A stretch of DNA of 64,000 bases from Trichoplusia ni. Its lineage: Eukaryota; Arthropoda; Insecta; Lepidoptera; Noctuidae. Under the pieces are notes generated by a model, which searched no databases, was not told the origin of the DNA, and saw nothing but the letters and a program-made list of their open reading frames with translations. The stretch lies in the NCBI RefSeq assembly GCF_003590095.1, contig NC_039494.1, positions 4,030,001 to 4,094,000 on the forward strand, written 5' to 3'. Each line of letters opens with the position of its first letter. Positions within the stretch are counted from its first letter, which is position 1. The translations under genes and the position numbers were made by a program. Below, in pieces: positions 25,001-39,200 of the stretch.

Positions 25001-28000
25001 AATTAAAATAAATCTATATTAATACCTTGAATTTTAATTATTTCGTTCTAATTTACGGAGGTGTTATTAATACTGGTGAATATCTAGGGTCCATCCTGCG
25101 CAGTCCACGATAACGAGTTGGTAAATTGGTGAAACTATTTGTCTATAGTTTTGTAGATAGGACAGGCGGCCATGTTGTTTAACGACGGAACCTTACGGGG
25201 TCTGCAGGACAAGCGGTGGCATTAAATACGTGAACAGTTAATTTTAGCTCCTGAAATAATATTAAACAACAAAATACATTACATAAGAATTTAAAAGTAT
25301 ATTTTAACGAGCGGTGTGTATATTCATTCAGACAGTAAGCCGACCCCACTAACGAGTAAATTAAAAATATGTAAAGTATCATTTAAACGTGTAAAATAAG
25401 CGTGAAGACTCGGTAAAATCCCAATGCATAATATCAACAATAAATATTCGAAGTTATTGAATGCATCTAAGGTACGAATTAGTAACAATAAGCGAACGTT
25501 TTAGAGGAATATGTACAGCTTTACATCAACCCCATTAAGCAAAAGAAGGTAATACAGACAACATTTTCACTCTAAGTGTGGACAAAGACGAAATTAACCA
25601 AACCCACATTTTAAAACTGCAATAAAAATGAAGAAGGCAGTAATTTACCAACATGCTACATCCGAACTATCTGAAGCACATACAGTAACTAATTCCATCC
25701 ATAATGAAAAAGAAATAATTAATGTAAGGTAATGAAATTATTGGTCATGCTGTTGGGATTGGTAGCGTACGGACAAATGGGGCAAAGGATAATTCACTTT
25801 CCACACATAGTTTAGCTACCGAGCTGTGTGCTGTCACAAGAGCAATGGATAAAACACTGGCTACGTCTCACTTTGCTAACATTCAATTTAAACGTGTGCG
25901 TTGGCATGACTAGGCGTAGAGTTTGTGTATGGTTCGGTGTACATATACCTAACCTACAAGCGTGGATGTAAAGCCCTTATAGTGTCACTCTAGGACTATT
26001 TAAAATCTAGTGATGGTATTCCAATTCCATGTAGCATGTTGCTTGATCATTTTTCGTTACGAAAACGTCGATGATGTGGAGTATTGTGGAGTTATTAAAA
26101 TTATTTTGTACATTATATAGATATTACACTTATGACTTATCGTACCTAGCAACAAATATCATGTCTCATCATAATTATACCTTCCTAATCATATTTCTAT
26201 TTTGATCAATAATTTTAAGTTCGTATTCTCTTATGTATGTGTAATATAGTATTTGTTTTATGACGCTTATTTAAGTAGTTCCGTTTGCAGTATACTTAAT
26301 GCTTATCCGTTATCTTATACGATATGTTCTTATATTTAGTTTGTAATTTCTTTTAAATTCCAGTAATAAATTTTGCGCCTTAAAATCTTGCGAGTCCATT
26401 GAGTGATATACCTTAAAACGTTTATGTCGCCTTTGTTAAATACGAAGTTTCTTATTAAATCAATAATATATAAATTGTTGTTGTTGATAAAATGTAACTG
26501 AAATAAACGTGTGGTTTAATTATAGTCAAAATATAGCCTGCAACTGTTATCAAAACCCTAGGTAGTCCATTTTCATAAATACGAATAACGAATACATACT
26601 TAAAAATGAGATATCAATATATGAATAAATCATTATAACTGACTTGTCAGAGAAGTTCTAACGGAACGTAATTTTCTTATACATTATAATCGGTTTCTAA
26701 TGCTGACTAAGACTGTCTTAACAAAGACTTAAACTATAGATAGAATACCTAGAATTTTTACACTAAGATCCGCCTAGCTAGTAGATCTAGTTCGCCGGTT
26801 GACTTATCTTAAAGTAATTTATGGGTTCACTCGAGACTGTTAAACTAAGACCTATCGTTTTACTCGTATAGCCTATAAAACTAAACCTGCTGATAAAGAC
26901 ACCTAGACTAAACGTGATAAACAGACCCTAAACTCTTACCCTAAACCTAATAATAAATATACGAAGAACTATTATACTTAAAAATGGTAGAATATAAAGA
27001 CGTTTTATTATATTATGACACCTACACTGTACTATATTCTAACAAATAATTACATATATCTTTCCTTCTAGACTTACTTCCAGTTTTATTGACTAATCTT
27101 AAAGTTGAAATAGGATAAACATTTGCAAATTTACTATCTAGACACATGAAACCTAGTGGCAATATCAGCCTGTTGACTAAACGAGACGTACTGATGAAAC
27201 TAAACTTTTGTAGATCTGGTAATAGTTTAACAAAGACGGTTTAGTAACCTGACGCACACATAACTAAACTTGAAACTATTACAGGTTATAACTATTGCGA
27301 TTAAGAACTAAATCAGACGTTATTATTAATCTTTGCACTATATATTAAACTTGACCTACTCCACCACTATGAAACTAAAACTATCTGTGATGCTGTTCCT
27401 AATCTTATAATGTGGTGTTATTGTGCTATGTTCTTTCCTTATACCACTTCGTTAACCGAGAAAACCTGCTCGTACACTTTCTGACTAAACATAAATAGAT
27501 ATTGAGCTTCATAAGATAATAGTAAACGTTATAATCTAGTAGTGTAATTACTAAACGAAACGTAAGAATTAAGAACTATAGATATAAAGTATGCTAAGCC
27601 TAAATCGATTGACTAAAAAATTATATGCATAAGTTCGGTCTTTATAACCATAAGAATATATTTGCCATTGTTCGACATTCCCTAGCTTAAATAATATTCT
27701 ATATTCTCTACTCTTTGCGCGCTACTTTTTTAATATCCTCACTTCAAGTATAACTTTTTAATATCCTATTTAATCCCAAAAAAAATCGTCATCTTACTAG
27801 CTGACCTATATAAACTTCAAATTTTCCGACATATTATTTACTTAGGTTCATCCTGTCAAAACCCTACCCTATATTTAAACTGTTTGTTAACGACTCAAAA
27901 CGCCCTGCAACCTAGTACTTAAGCACTACTTACAACTATCAACTGTTCATTAAAATAATCGTTCCTACCTCACAATTTAGAAAAGTAAAATCAATCTTAG

Positions 28001-30399
28001 ACTAAAATTCCTACCTAACCTAACGTGGTGTTTTATATTTGCTGACGCTCATTTGACCTTATTTCGTAAAAAAACATATTTAATTCCGTTATTACACTTA
28101 TGTAACTAATGTAACGTATATATTTATAAACGTTAATGCAACTTTATTGATTGCATGTCAATTAAAATGCCTAGACCACTCTTGCTTATTTGCCGTTTTT
28201 ACGATATTAAAATACGTTAAAAATACCTTCATATCTATTAAGTCTAAGGTTTAGCCTAGTGGACTTACTTAGTAAGTGCTGGTAGTATTTTTACATAATG
28301 TTTAGCGTGTTAATCAATAATCAGATTAAAACATAATTAGTATATTTATCCGCATATATACAAATGTATCGCAATAAACATAAAATTAATACAAATTATA
28401 AAATACACACTTGTCGCGAAATACATAAAGATAAAAACAACCAAAACCTATTGTCAATAGGTAGGTTAAACGTCAGACATTTGGTTAAATATCCTAGACT
28501 AATAAAAAGGTCGAAAACAATTTTGTTAGTTTGACAACAGAATATTGACAACAACACGAAAACTCGAAACAGTTTGGTTATTCTTCAAATATTGTCTTCG
28601 ACATCTGTTAAAATATAATTTGATAATAATTCTAGCTATTGAATTAAAAATCAAGCTAAGAAACATATTGATCAAAATTGACAAAAACATCGTCATGTAT
28701 TAAAAAAAACAGTAAGATAGATTTTCAAACGTTCACATGGAAAGTATCATTAAATTTAATGAAAAATTAGCATAATACGCAGCCTAGCTTTATCGTGCGG
28801 TTTGCATATGAACACTTTTTGGTACACACCGTTAAAAATGCCTTTTAAACTGCTTAAGAAGCACACAATCACGTGGTTCTATAATATATAAACATTCATG
28901 TGTATAGAAACTATGACAGAGAAAACGCATTGAATAGAATTTGTGTTAGAGAAAGCTGCATTAGCCAAGTAAGAAGCAATCGCGGTTAAATTTAAAATAG
29001 CACTGTGGAACATGAATGCATTCTCTTAAAGAATGTTCTATAGCTAAATTAGCTAAGAATTTTGGGCCGATGATGTAAAATGGCGCCCAACCAAACATGA
29101 GAATCGTAGTCAACCTGAATGAAATGTAACTTATGGTGCGAAATTACGTATTTTGTTACGACTTACATAAACAATAATAAATATGTATAATTATTAGTAG
29201 CTAATGCCGTTAAAGCGTCGTGATAATGAAACAATACCATTGGCGTAATTTTAGTGAATTTTTCTTATTCAATACCAATCAATTTAGTGCTGTCTATACA
29301 GTGGAAAGCCCTTGTTTAATCTACCTGTAGTGATACAAATATTGTTATCTACAAACAAGTACAGAAACAAAAACATTTGTTCATGCTTACACCAGTATCC
29401 ATCACTCTGTGATAAGAAACCATGCAAATTCTTTACATTGCAAATTAATCGCCCTTGGCAGAAAACGTCTATACAATAATTGAGATATCATTATGTTTTT
29501 TCCATTCATATGTAAGAAACTTAGGTCTATTCGAATTTCAGACATTTTTTCCTATTTCATTTTGACGACAACTGTAAGATTAGAAGAATGTAATTATATA
29601 AACCAGAGTCTTTTAACCGAAATAAGATTATTTATAAACACATACATGTATTTTAATTTGTAATTACGCAAACTACATTTATAATTTATAAATACGATAA
29701 AAATACGTGGACGTAAATAATCAAACGTAAGTAAATAAATCAAATAAAACCTTAAATCCTCAATTGCTAAAATAACTGAAATGTGGGTAAAACGGATATA
29801 AAACGACATCAGAATTTAGATGGGGAAACACAACCAATTTAGGTTACAAAAACGGTACGCATACTTAACTTAAATAATAAAAAATCGTGTAACACAATAA
29901 TTAATTTCGTAATTGTAAATATGTAATACCGTATAAATTGTTTGTTAATAATATCTATGTAAATACAGTAAAAGTACTTGTAGCTTGATTACTAATAATA
30001 ACACAAGTTTATAATAATTAATTAAAAACGATAAAAACATTAAAACAAAACCCATTTTAAAGTACTTACTTACAAATAATGTTTTTGGAAATATACGCAA
30101 AATATCTAATAACAATAAGTAGTTATGTAAATTTAATTAATTAAATTCTAATTTATTAAAATAAGTATAAAGTTTGTTCCTGCTTGCATAAATGAATACA
30201 AATTGTTTCAGTACCAGTTCCAAAATAAAAACGTATTTTTTTTTTCAACTTCTTTTTATATTACCTATTATCCAGCATCACGTTACCTATTATTCATCAT
30301 TGTCATTTATTATTAAATCGCTAAAAATACGGATTTGCTTCATAACTCATTATTGAAGTACGTAACGCAGCACTTGGTATAATATTTACATGCTCGAGT
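22006..30399. other. Gene desert, left part
   Basis: 8.4 kb of AT-rich DNA with no open frame longer than about 71 codons and no recognisable exon. The word ACTAAAC and close variants recur between 26.88 and 27.56 kb (about 26880, 26908, 27177, 27200, 27262, 27482, 27551). Parts (for example 27.6-28.1 kb) have clearly more C than G on the + strand. Confidence 0.5.
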
Positions 30400-33300
30400 G
30401 CACTTGGGCTAAAAAATATTTTTTGAATTCCTTGAAATACCTGCCAAGCAACCAACCTAGGCGGTTAAGGCGTTATCAATAATATGCATAATTTATTTTA
30501 TTATTTTTACAACATAGCGTATGAGCCTACCGTTGTTCAACGAAAACGTGATGCAACAATATTTTTCGACGGTTCAGTATTAGGTATCTTGAATAACCGT
30601 GAATTAGAATTTTTCATATACTTCCGCATCAACCTCACAACCACCCACCGTCACCCACGCAAACCAACCTAGTCGTTGAAAACGTTATAAATAAGTAGAA
30701 TAAATTCTTGTTAATATTTTCATAATTTACCGTCGAGTCAATCCTTAATTGTAAATTTTGTACATATCTAATTTGTACATATTCCAAAATTTTCGTCTTA
30801 ATACGTTATTTAACATTCGCCATATACTTGTACACCGTATCACGCACGCAACCAATCTTGACGTTTAAAAAATAATAGAATAATTCCTCTAAACATTTAT
30901 AGTGTTTTAAAGCATAACCTTATCTCGTATCAATCATATTATATCATTCGCTAATATCTCTGTTATGATCAAATTATCATTTTCTCATCTTTTACGTTGT
31001 ATGTTTTAATCATCATTTTCATTTTTTATCCTCGTCATCAGACGTTGCTTGACTCATCATCAACATAACAACCACCTACGGAACCAAACAAGGTATTTAT
31101 GACGTCATTATTACCATTACAACATTATTTCACCACATTTGACAACTTTCTTAGAACCGTTTTAGTTCAGCTTTATCCAACTTCGTAAAAATAACCGATG
31201 TGGCTATTCCCAACATTTTTATGGTATTGTCAGCATCGCCGTTTGATAAAAAAATATAAGAGAAGGCGTTAAAATATATTCGTCATCCATCGTTAGATGG
31301 GATAGTTTTTATTCACGTCAACATTCTATATTCATCAACACCAAACTCGCAACCACGCTTTAAATGCTTTTTTAGTTTTCAATGCCCTGGTTTTTTATAA
31401 TTCAGATATGTATATATCAGGCGTTATTTTGGATTCTTAATTTATGGCATCACATCGGCACCAGCCCAGTCAGCCTAAAACCATCCTCGCAACCAACCAA
31501 CGCTTTATTATGTCCTGAAACACTTAATTGCTCATCTCTTTATATGTATTGCGCTCCTATTTCACAATATGTCTCAACATCGTTGTCACCAGACTTGTCA
31601 TCTTTATTCGGCTCAACCACTCTACCCGTTACATCTACATTCGCTTCACCCTTACTACCCCGCTCACCAACCTCGCAACCAACCAGGGCTTTTTCTGTTA
31701 CTATACGTATTAATTCAGTTTTTAATTTCCATTGTAACGTCGCCGTAGTAAGCAAAATTTTTAGAATCTCCTAGTAGTGATTATAACGTATTACATGCCC
31801 ATTTCACCATGTGTTTCAATATCACTGGCATTTATCCAATATCAATAACTTGGAATATTTCATATTTAATTTTCATTTCATTGACTTGTTTGGCAAATAA
31901 AATATTACGGCCCTATTTCACGACGTGTTTAATTATCATCGTTATCAGATGTTAATTTATATTCATAACTCTTACTTCCGTGCCCACCAACCTCGCAAAC
32001 AACTAGTGCCTTTACTATGACATCATAGAAAATTGCTGTTTTTAATTTCCTTTATACGTCGCCATTACAGAACGCAAAGTTGAGTAGATAAACAATTGTT
32101 TATCAATTAAAACGTATTATCAGTATTTAATTTCATAATGACTCTTAAAATTATTGTCATCAGGCGTTAATTAAGGTTTATCATCTATCACCCTTACACT
32201 ACCCTGCTCACCAACCTCGCAACCAACCATTTCTTCTACTATGACGTCGTAAATACTTGTTTAAACTTATAAAATTCTGCTGAACAATTTTTCAATTTTG
32301 GATTTCATTGCTTAATATATGATTGTCTCTAAATATATCGTGAATATTTTTAATACGTCTCGATACGATCGTCAAACGTTACGAACAATTGTCCATCATA
32401 TCAGTCTTAGTATCTTTACACCAATTTTGCTACCAACCAACGCCTTTTAATTACGTCATTAGGACCTTAGTTTTAAATGTAATAACATGTACAGAATTTG
32501 GTTTCCGAACATTATCATAAATGTTTGTCAATTTAACAGATTTAACGTTAGATTCATCATCTATATTCGCATCACCAACCTCGCAACAAACCAAAGCCTG
32601 GACTGTGACGTCATAAAGACTTGTTTAGTTTTAAAAACCATATCAGTTTTTGACAAAAACCTATGCATTAAAACTTATACTTCCTATTACACAATATGTC
32701 TCAACATTATCGTCATCAGACGTTAATTGGGATTCGTCATCATATCCTCATCATCCTTACTACCCGACTAACAACGTAACCAACCAGTGCTTAAACTGTG
32801 ACGTCATTAAAACTTTGTTAAGTTATTCGTGCGCCTAGTCAACATTGTAACGTTTTGAAAGTGCCTGGAAAACGGCCTGTGTGAAACAAAAACTTTTGAA
32901 TTGTATTTATATTCAAATTTTTAAACTCCCAAAATTTTAGCTCATATACGTTTTAGCAATAATTTGTTACAACGTTATCGTGCTCATTGTACAACATTTC
33001 ACAAAATATGTTCTTCGTATTTCATAACATGTGCCAATATGTTCATCATCTGACATAACTACATCATCACAACGCCTACGTCATCAAGGAAGGCCTATGA
33101 CGTCATTATCGCCATGGAAATATCTTGCACCATGATTTACGATTGCTTGAAATACATGAGTAAATTTTAAGTCATTTTCGAGTTCACCCTACCTAAAACA
33201 AATCAGGAATTAACTTGTGTCGGTTATATTGCAGTTATTTTTTTGAATAAGTAAATCGTTATAGCGTAATCATTTCGAATCGTATTCGTAACATCGTATT

Positions 33301-36200
33301 ATCTCTTAGTTTATACCCTTCTACAAAAGCTTATACTTTTTAAGAAAAACTTTGAAACCTTCACGATACCTAAAACGACCGGAAATCTAGTCATAATTAT
33401 TATTGTTTCATACATTTTAGTTTTAAACTGCGCAAAAGTAACGCATCGTCGTCGTCATAGTTACGAAAATACAAATGTTGAATGTGTCTTTATCTTAGCT
33501 GTAAAACATTATTGCGCATTTCTGCTTTGTCGTTATGATCAGAATGGCCTTCGCCACAACGAGGAAATAAAGACCATTTAAACCGAATGCTAATAACACA
33601 ATCTTAAATAACACGAAATGTACATTTAAATTTGTTAAAAAAAAGTTAACGTAGACCACACTTTTGCATTAAGTAGAAATATGTCAAAGGGAATATCAAC
33701 GATTTCTTCAATAAACTTAAAATATAGATACGTATATATTTTAACCTGCCTAATGAAACCAAACGAAATAACCTAACATTACTACGCCAAATAAGAGAAG
33801 AAGGTTTTATAAAATATCTCTCAAATTTCATATGTAACCATCACTTTGATTTAAGTTATATCTAAACAGATCCTTAGATCTTCAACTTATCCTATTTTAC
33901 TTTGACTATTTCAATGTCTAAAACACTTCATCGACAAGTATCGTTGGATAATTCTAAAAATTCACTTTGTCATAATCTTGCCAACTATCATGACCACGCC
34001 CATTTTCACACTCTATTGATTAAACCTCTTATAATTAAACGCTATTTTTCACTAACACCAACATTTGAATGGTATTATCATCATCGCCGTTTATAAATAC
34101 ATTAATATTAGACAATATGTTAGAGTATCATCGTCATCAACATCAACACCAAACTCGCAACCACGCTTTAAACGATTGTTTTATTTTGAATACTCTGATT
34201 TCTAATCACTTACTTCAGTAGTACCTAATTCAGGTCCGTCTATTATAACATATTTCGTTCCAATTACAAGATGTACGTTATTTTGAATTCATAATTTATG
34301 GCAACAGATCGGCACCAGCCCTGATAGCCAAAAACCATCCTCGCTACCAACCAACGCTTTAATCGCGACTTTATAAAAACCTTAAGTTTAATGTCCTGAT
34401 ACACTTAATTGTTCATCTCTTTATATATATTACGCTCCTAATTCACAATGTCTCAATATCATCGTCACCAGTCTATAATTTCTATTCGCCTCAACTATCC
34501 TACCCGATACATATTCGCATCCTGACTACAATGACATCATGTTTTTGATTTCCTTTAATACGTCGCCGTCATATGCGATGTTGTCATGTTTGAGACCCTA
34601 CTTAGGTTTGTCAATCAAAACGTATGACATTCCTATTTCACAATGTGTCTCAATATCATTGTCGTCAAACGTTATTTGTGATTCATCATCTATATCCTCA
34701 CCACCCCCGCTACTACGCACGCCAACCTCGCAACCACTCACAGCCTCTATGAAGTCATAAATATGTACTTAAGTTTCAACCTTTAAATCCATTATTCATT
34801 ACTTTACATATTTCGTATTAATTAATTATTATTCGCTTTGTTTGAGAATTTGCTTTTCTATTTGTCAATTAAAACATTACAATCCTATTTCATAACTTTG
34901 ATTCAAGTTATATTTAATCAACTCCTATCTTCAACTTTTCCTATTTTACTTTGACTATTTCATGTCTGAAACACTTCGATACTACAGTATCGTCTGTTTA
35001 TTCTTTCCTAACTTAACCTGCATATCTGGCAGCGCACCTAGACTCACATAGCAGTTTTTAAATTAGACACAATTGTAAAAAATGTTACTTTGTCATTATC
35101 TGCCAACTCTCATGACCACGCCCATTTTTGCACTCACTGCTCTCTATTTATTTAACCTCTTATAATCGCACACTATTTCTCTAATAGGATCCCATCATAC
35201 AATAATTTTATAGTCTCAAACCCGAAATAATGACAAAAAACATATTCAAAATGCATCGCATTTGTAAATAGATCTGTGCAATGAGATCTTTACACATCTT
35301 TCAGCGTCATTAGCCTACACATTGCCTACACAACTAACCATCAGCCTTAGCAACCTTCAAATTTCATTCCCACTTTACCATCACTTAGCTTATCATATTA
35401 TAACGTAAAATCTTACATGCTTCTGAGCACTTCACCTTCGTTTATTGCCTGTCTATACCTTATCACTACAAGCCCATTCATTTTATCGTATTTTTAAATA
35501 ATAATTCTACTTTATACCTACTCTTCTCATATCTACACTAACTATACATGCTGTAATAAATTCGTTACTTATACCTGTAGTAATTCAAGTCTGGCTATTA
35601 AAATATATTTGTGTTCCTATTTCAGATATTACTATTTGTCATTACTTGTTACTAGGTGAAATTTCGGATCTATCAGCTATGGCAGTCATTAAGCACCACC
35701 CTTGCTCTCCTAAAACCACCCTCGCAACCAACCACCGTTTCAGATGTGACACCATAAATAATCATTTAGTTAAATATCCTACGACAATTTTATCTACTAT
35801 TTTCATTTTAGTCCTCATAAATGTTTTGCCTATTATTACGCTTCCACCCATATTAGAAATTATCGTCATCAGACATTATTTCAATTTATAAATTCGCACA
35901 CATGTTTAACGTTATAATATCACTTTGGCTACCGTTTTATCTAAACCATCATAAAAAATTCCTATATTCATTATTGACTTAATATATATACAACTAAATG
36001 ACTTTCCTTAGTATTACTATTATAATATCATAAAACAATGACATCCTACCTAACCCAGTGTATCTGGCAGCTCACCCAAGCTCTTATTATCTTGCCAACT
36101 GTCATGACCAAGTCTTTTTTCAGCCACTACTGACACTCTGTACGCTGTTCCTCCAATAGAAGCCCTAATATACTAACCACTAATATTATTTATACAACAC
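30400..36200. repeat. Nested degenerate repeat field, pyrimidine-rich on + strand
   Basis: A unit of roughly 150-320 bp recurs with the core CACCAACCTCGCAACCAACC (best copies near 31486, 31671, 31991, 32216, 32579, 32773, 34339, 34726, 35721). The core is usually followed within 30 bp by TGACGTCA or a variant, and preceded by CCTATTTCACAATATGTCTC and ATCGTCATCAGACGTTA. On top of this, the block around 31.2-31.8 kb is duplicated at 34.0-34.6 kb. A second module (TTGCCAACT..TCATGACCACGCCC) recurs at about 33.97, 35.09 and 36.09 kb. C greatly exceeds G on the + strand. Open frames here, including one of 130 codons at 31382-31774, follow from the low G and rare purine stops and are not credible genes. 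Confidence 0.75.
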
Positions 36201-39200
36201 TAGCACCGTAGTCCCTACTATTTTTCACTCGTCTTTAAAATAATAATTAGATAATTTTGTAGTATCGAACTACTCAAAAGAAATGATATACGAATCCAAT
36301 GGATTTTGAGTAACAACTCCTACGAATTTGCCTAGGCATAAATTCGTCATCCTACGTCCATCCGTCTCCGAATTCAATTTTTGACATTCAAGTCATACGG
36401 CCCTAAATAAATACTAACATATTATCGCTCTATAACTACCCGCTTTATCATCTTAACAAACTATTATTATAGATAAATTGATGTATCGGACACCAAATTG
36501 GAGGCAAACAATATCAATTTAATTGAACTACACTAAAGCCTTTCGGAACGTCCGAACAACATTCTCCGTTTGTCAGTTTTTCTTATATTTTTCCTTCGCC
36601 CTATGAATTTCGGTAATTTGTCAAAAGTAGAGCTGCAGTTCGCATCCTAGTTCCTTTTTCTATTCCAGTTATGCTACTAATGCTTTCTATAAAATAGAGC
36701 TGAAGTCTAAAAGTGTTCTTAATTCTTGTAAATACATAAGCAAGCTGGATGTCGCTACATATTTCACAACAATTTGTACAGCATTCATTTTGTTTAATCT
36801 GTGTCGATTATTTTTTTAATCACTGGAAACTTTTCTGTTTTATAAGCGCTTCACGCGTTTTTATGTCGTGTTTTAAATTCTGAATCCATTCGTTTTTCCT
36901 TACTTTATAATAGTGTAATAATTTTAAACCAGTAAATAATCTCCTCTCTATCAAACAAAAGTGGATTATTAACGATTCCGTTGCCATGTCAAAATGATCT
37001 AAGATTTCATTTTCCTTTCTTACTTCAACATTGAGCGGCTAACTTAAATGCATCAAGTTCTCAATCTATAGTTATCTCCTTTATGAAAGCAACTCCTGCT
37101 TTATTCATTAATTTATTTCCTCTCAAAAGTAAGTCTACAAATCTTGTACTCGTGACTTCTTTATGATATAAAATCTCCTCTTCAACAGATATCCTGACAA
37201 ATATGATAAATACTCTAAATCCATATACAGCTTATTCTTTGAAAATTGTTAACTCAAAGAACTAGTCATAAACGTCCCTATGGGTATAAAATGTAAGTTA
37301 ATGTAAGTTACATTTCTTAATTTATATTTTTCTAACATAAGTCTAAAAATCAATCTAGTCGTGACTTATGATATTATTTTGCAATATTTCAAGGTTTGCT
37401 CTATAGTATCAATTAGTATCTTGATGATTATAAATGTTTATTTCGCATTGCGTAATCATTTATTTATTTCGGATTAACAAACAGTTACACATTCCATCAT
37501 TATCATGATCAATATTTTAACAGCTTCAATAAATATACGCGTCCAATTAATAAATTAAATTTGTTACTGGCCTCAACTGACCTAACTGATAACTAATCAA
37601 AAATCTCTCATGGTAACCTTGAATTTCTCTGGTCCTCATGCTTCGGTATGTATCCAGAACCCGAGGTTTAAAGTCAATTCTATAAACATTATTTCTAGTG
37701 GGATTATTTCCTATATCCTTCTGATATCCTTTTTCCAAAAACGTTCCGATCCTTAAATAATTGAACGATCTATAAATGAAATAGTCTAAATTCATTAATT
37801 TAACATCTTAACTGGTGCTGCATCCTGTTCTTGAGAACTTTAATTGGATTTTTTATATGCTTAACGTAAAAAGAAAAAAAAAATATTTATTGAGAATATT
37901 GTCATCCGAAGTTTGGAATATTTTCGTCCTGATAGCATTGTATTTAGGAATACGCGCCAAATTTCTTGTAAGTAAATTGTAAATGTAGATTTTCGAAAAT
38001 AAAATTCCTTGGAATTGACCACTATTCAATTTTGTATCAAATTGGGAGTATCTTCTTAGATATACGAAACTCTCCTAATATACTATTTACCTGTACAATA
38101 GCTTCCTTCATTTCCTTTCTAATTTAAGCCTCTCAGCCTATGTCTCATTTTTTTAATTCCAAGGTTTTCTCTATTCAATAATAGGTTATCAAAAAGCTTG
38201 TTAAATGTAAAAGTAGATTCTGTCCACTGTATAAAAAAAAATATTATTTTTCTTTCATTTTTCATCATACTATAATGATCGGAACTCTACAAAATGTATT
38301 GAGTAATCGCTCATCTATAGTCTTTTGCTTAAGTCTACAAATTTTCTACCCGTGACTTCGGCTATATTTCTGAAATTTGAAGGTTTCCTTTTATGCGATA
38401 ATAATTGTCTGATATTGACTAGTAACAAAATCCATGTTCATCCCTTTCACCTCTACGATAACTCTACAAAATACACCGTGTATTTTTATATCTTGCATCA
38501 AATTTATGATCATGAATCATCTAGCCGTAACTTTTGCCAAATTTGCTTTAATCTTCATTTTCATTGGTTTAAATAAACCTATATGTCTTCCAAAATAATT
38601 AATACAAAATAATGTTATGAAGCAAAACTGCAAATAATATTTGTATTATTTAAGTTCTTGCTTTAGTTCCCTTTAAAATATGCGAGTCCTCTGTTAGGTG
38701 AGGTAAACCTTATCTAATTAGTAGGTTTCGCTATTTTAATCGTGTATTCGATACACGTTTATTCCGTGTACGAAGGATAAAAGCTTAACGCGCGTTTCGT
38801 GCGCGTTTAATTTGGTAAAACCATCCAAATAAATACGTGTCTAATTCATAATTATAATTCAGTTATTAGTCGTGACTGGCCTTTTGGTCTCGAAGGTAAT
38901 GAGAATCTTTCAACTCTGTGTAGAGTTTTTATCTTTCTTTAGCTTGTTTTTACTCAATCGCATTCCATATGTTACATACAGAAGTGGTTAAAAAAAATAA
39001 GAGACAGATCTAATATTGCCATGACCAACAATTTCGAAGTTAGACTCTGGAATCGTAATCGGTACTAAAACTAACTTCTCAAATATACATTTTACTTATA
39101 GTCAGGTTCCATAACAAGTAAATTATTCTTAATAACTGGCTATATCGCAATAATGCATCAAGAGGCAAAAGCTTTAATAAGTCTGGAGTAGTTAGCCTTG

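Noticed and set aside
31382..31774. 130-codon plus-strand open frame
   Set aside because: It lies in the C-rich, G-poor repeat field where TAG/TGA stops are rare; its S/T/P-rich sequence simply reflects the repeat units.
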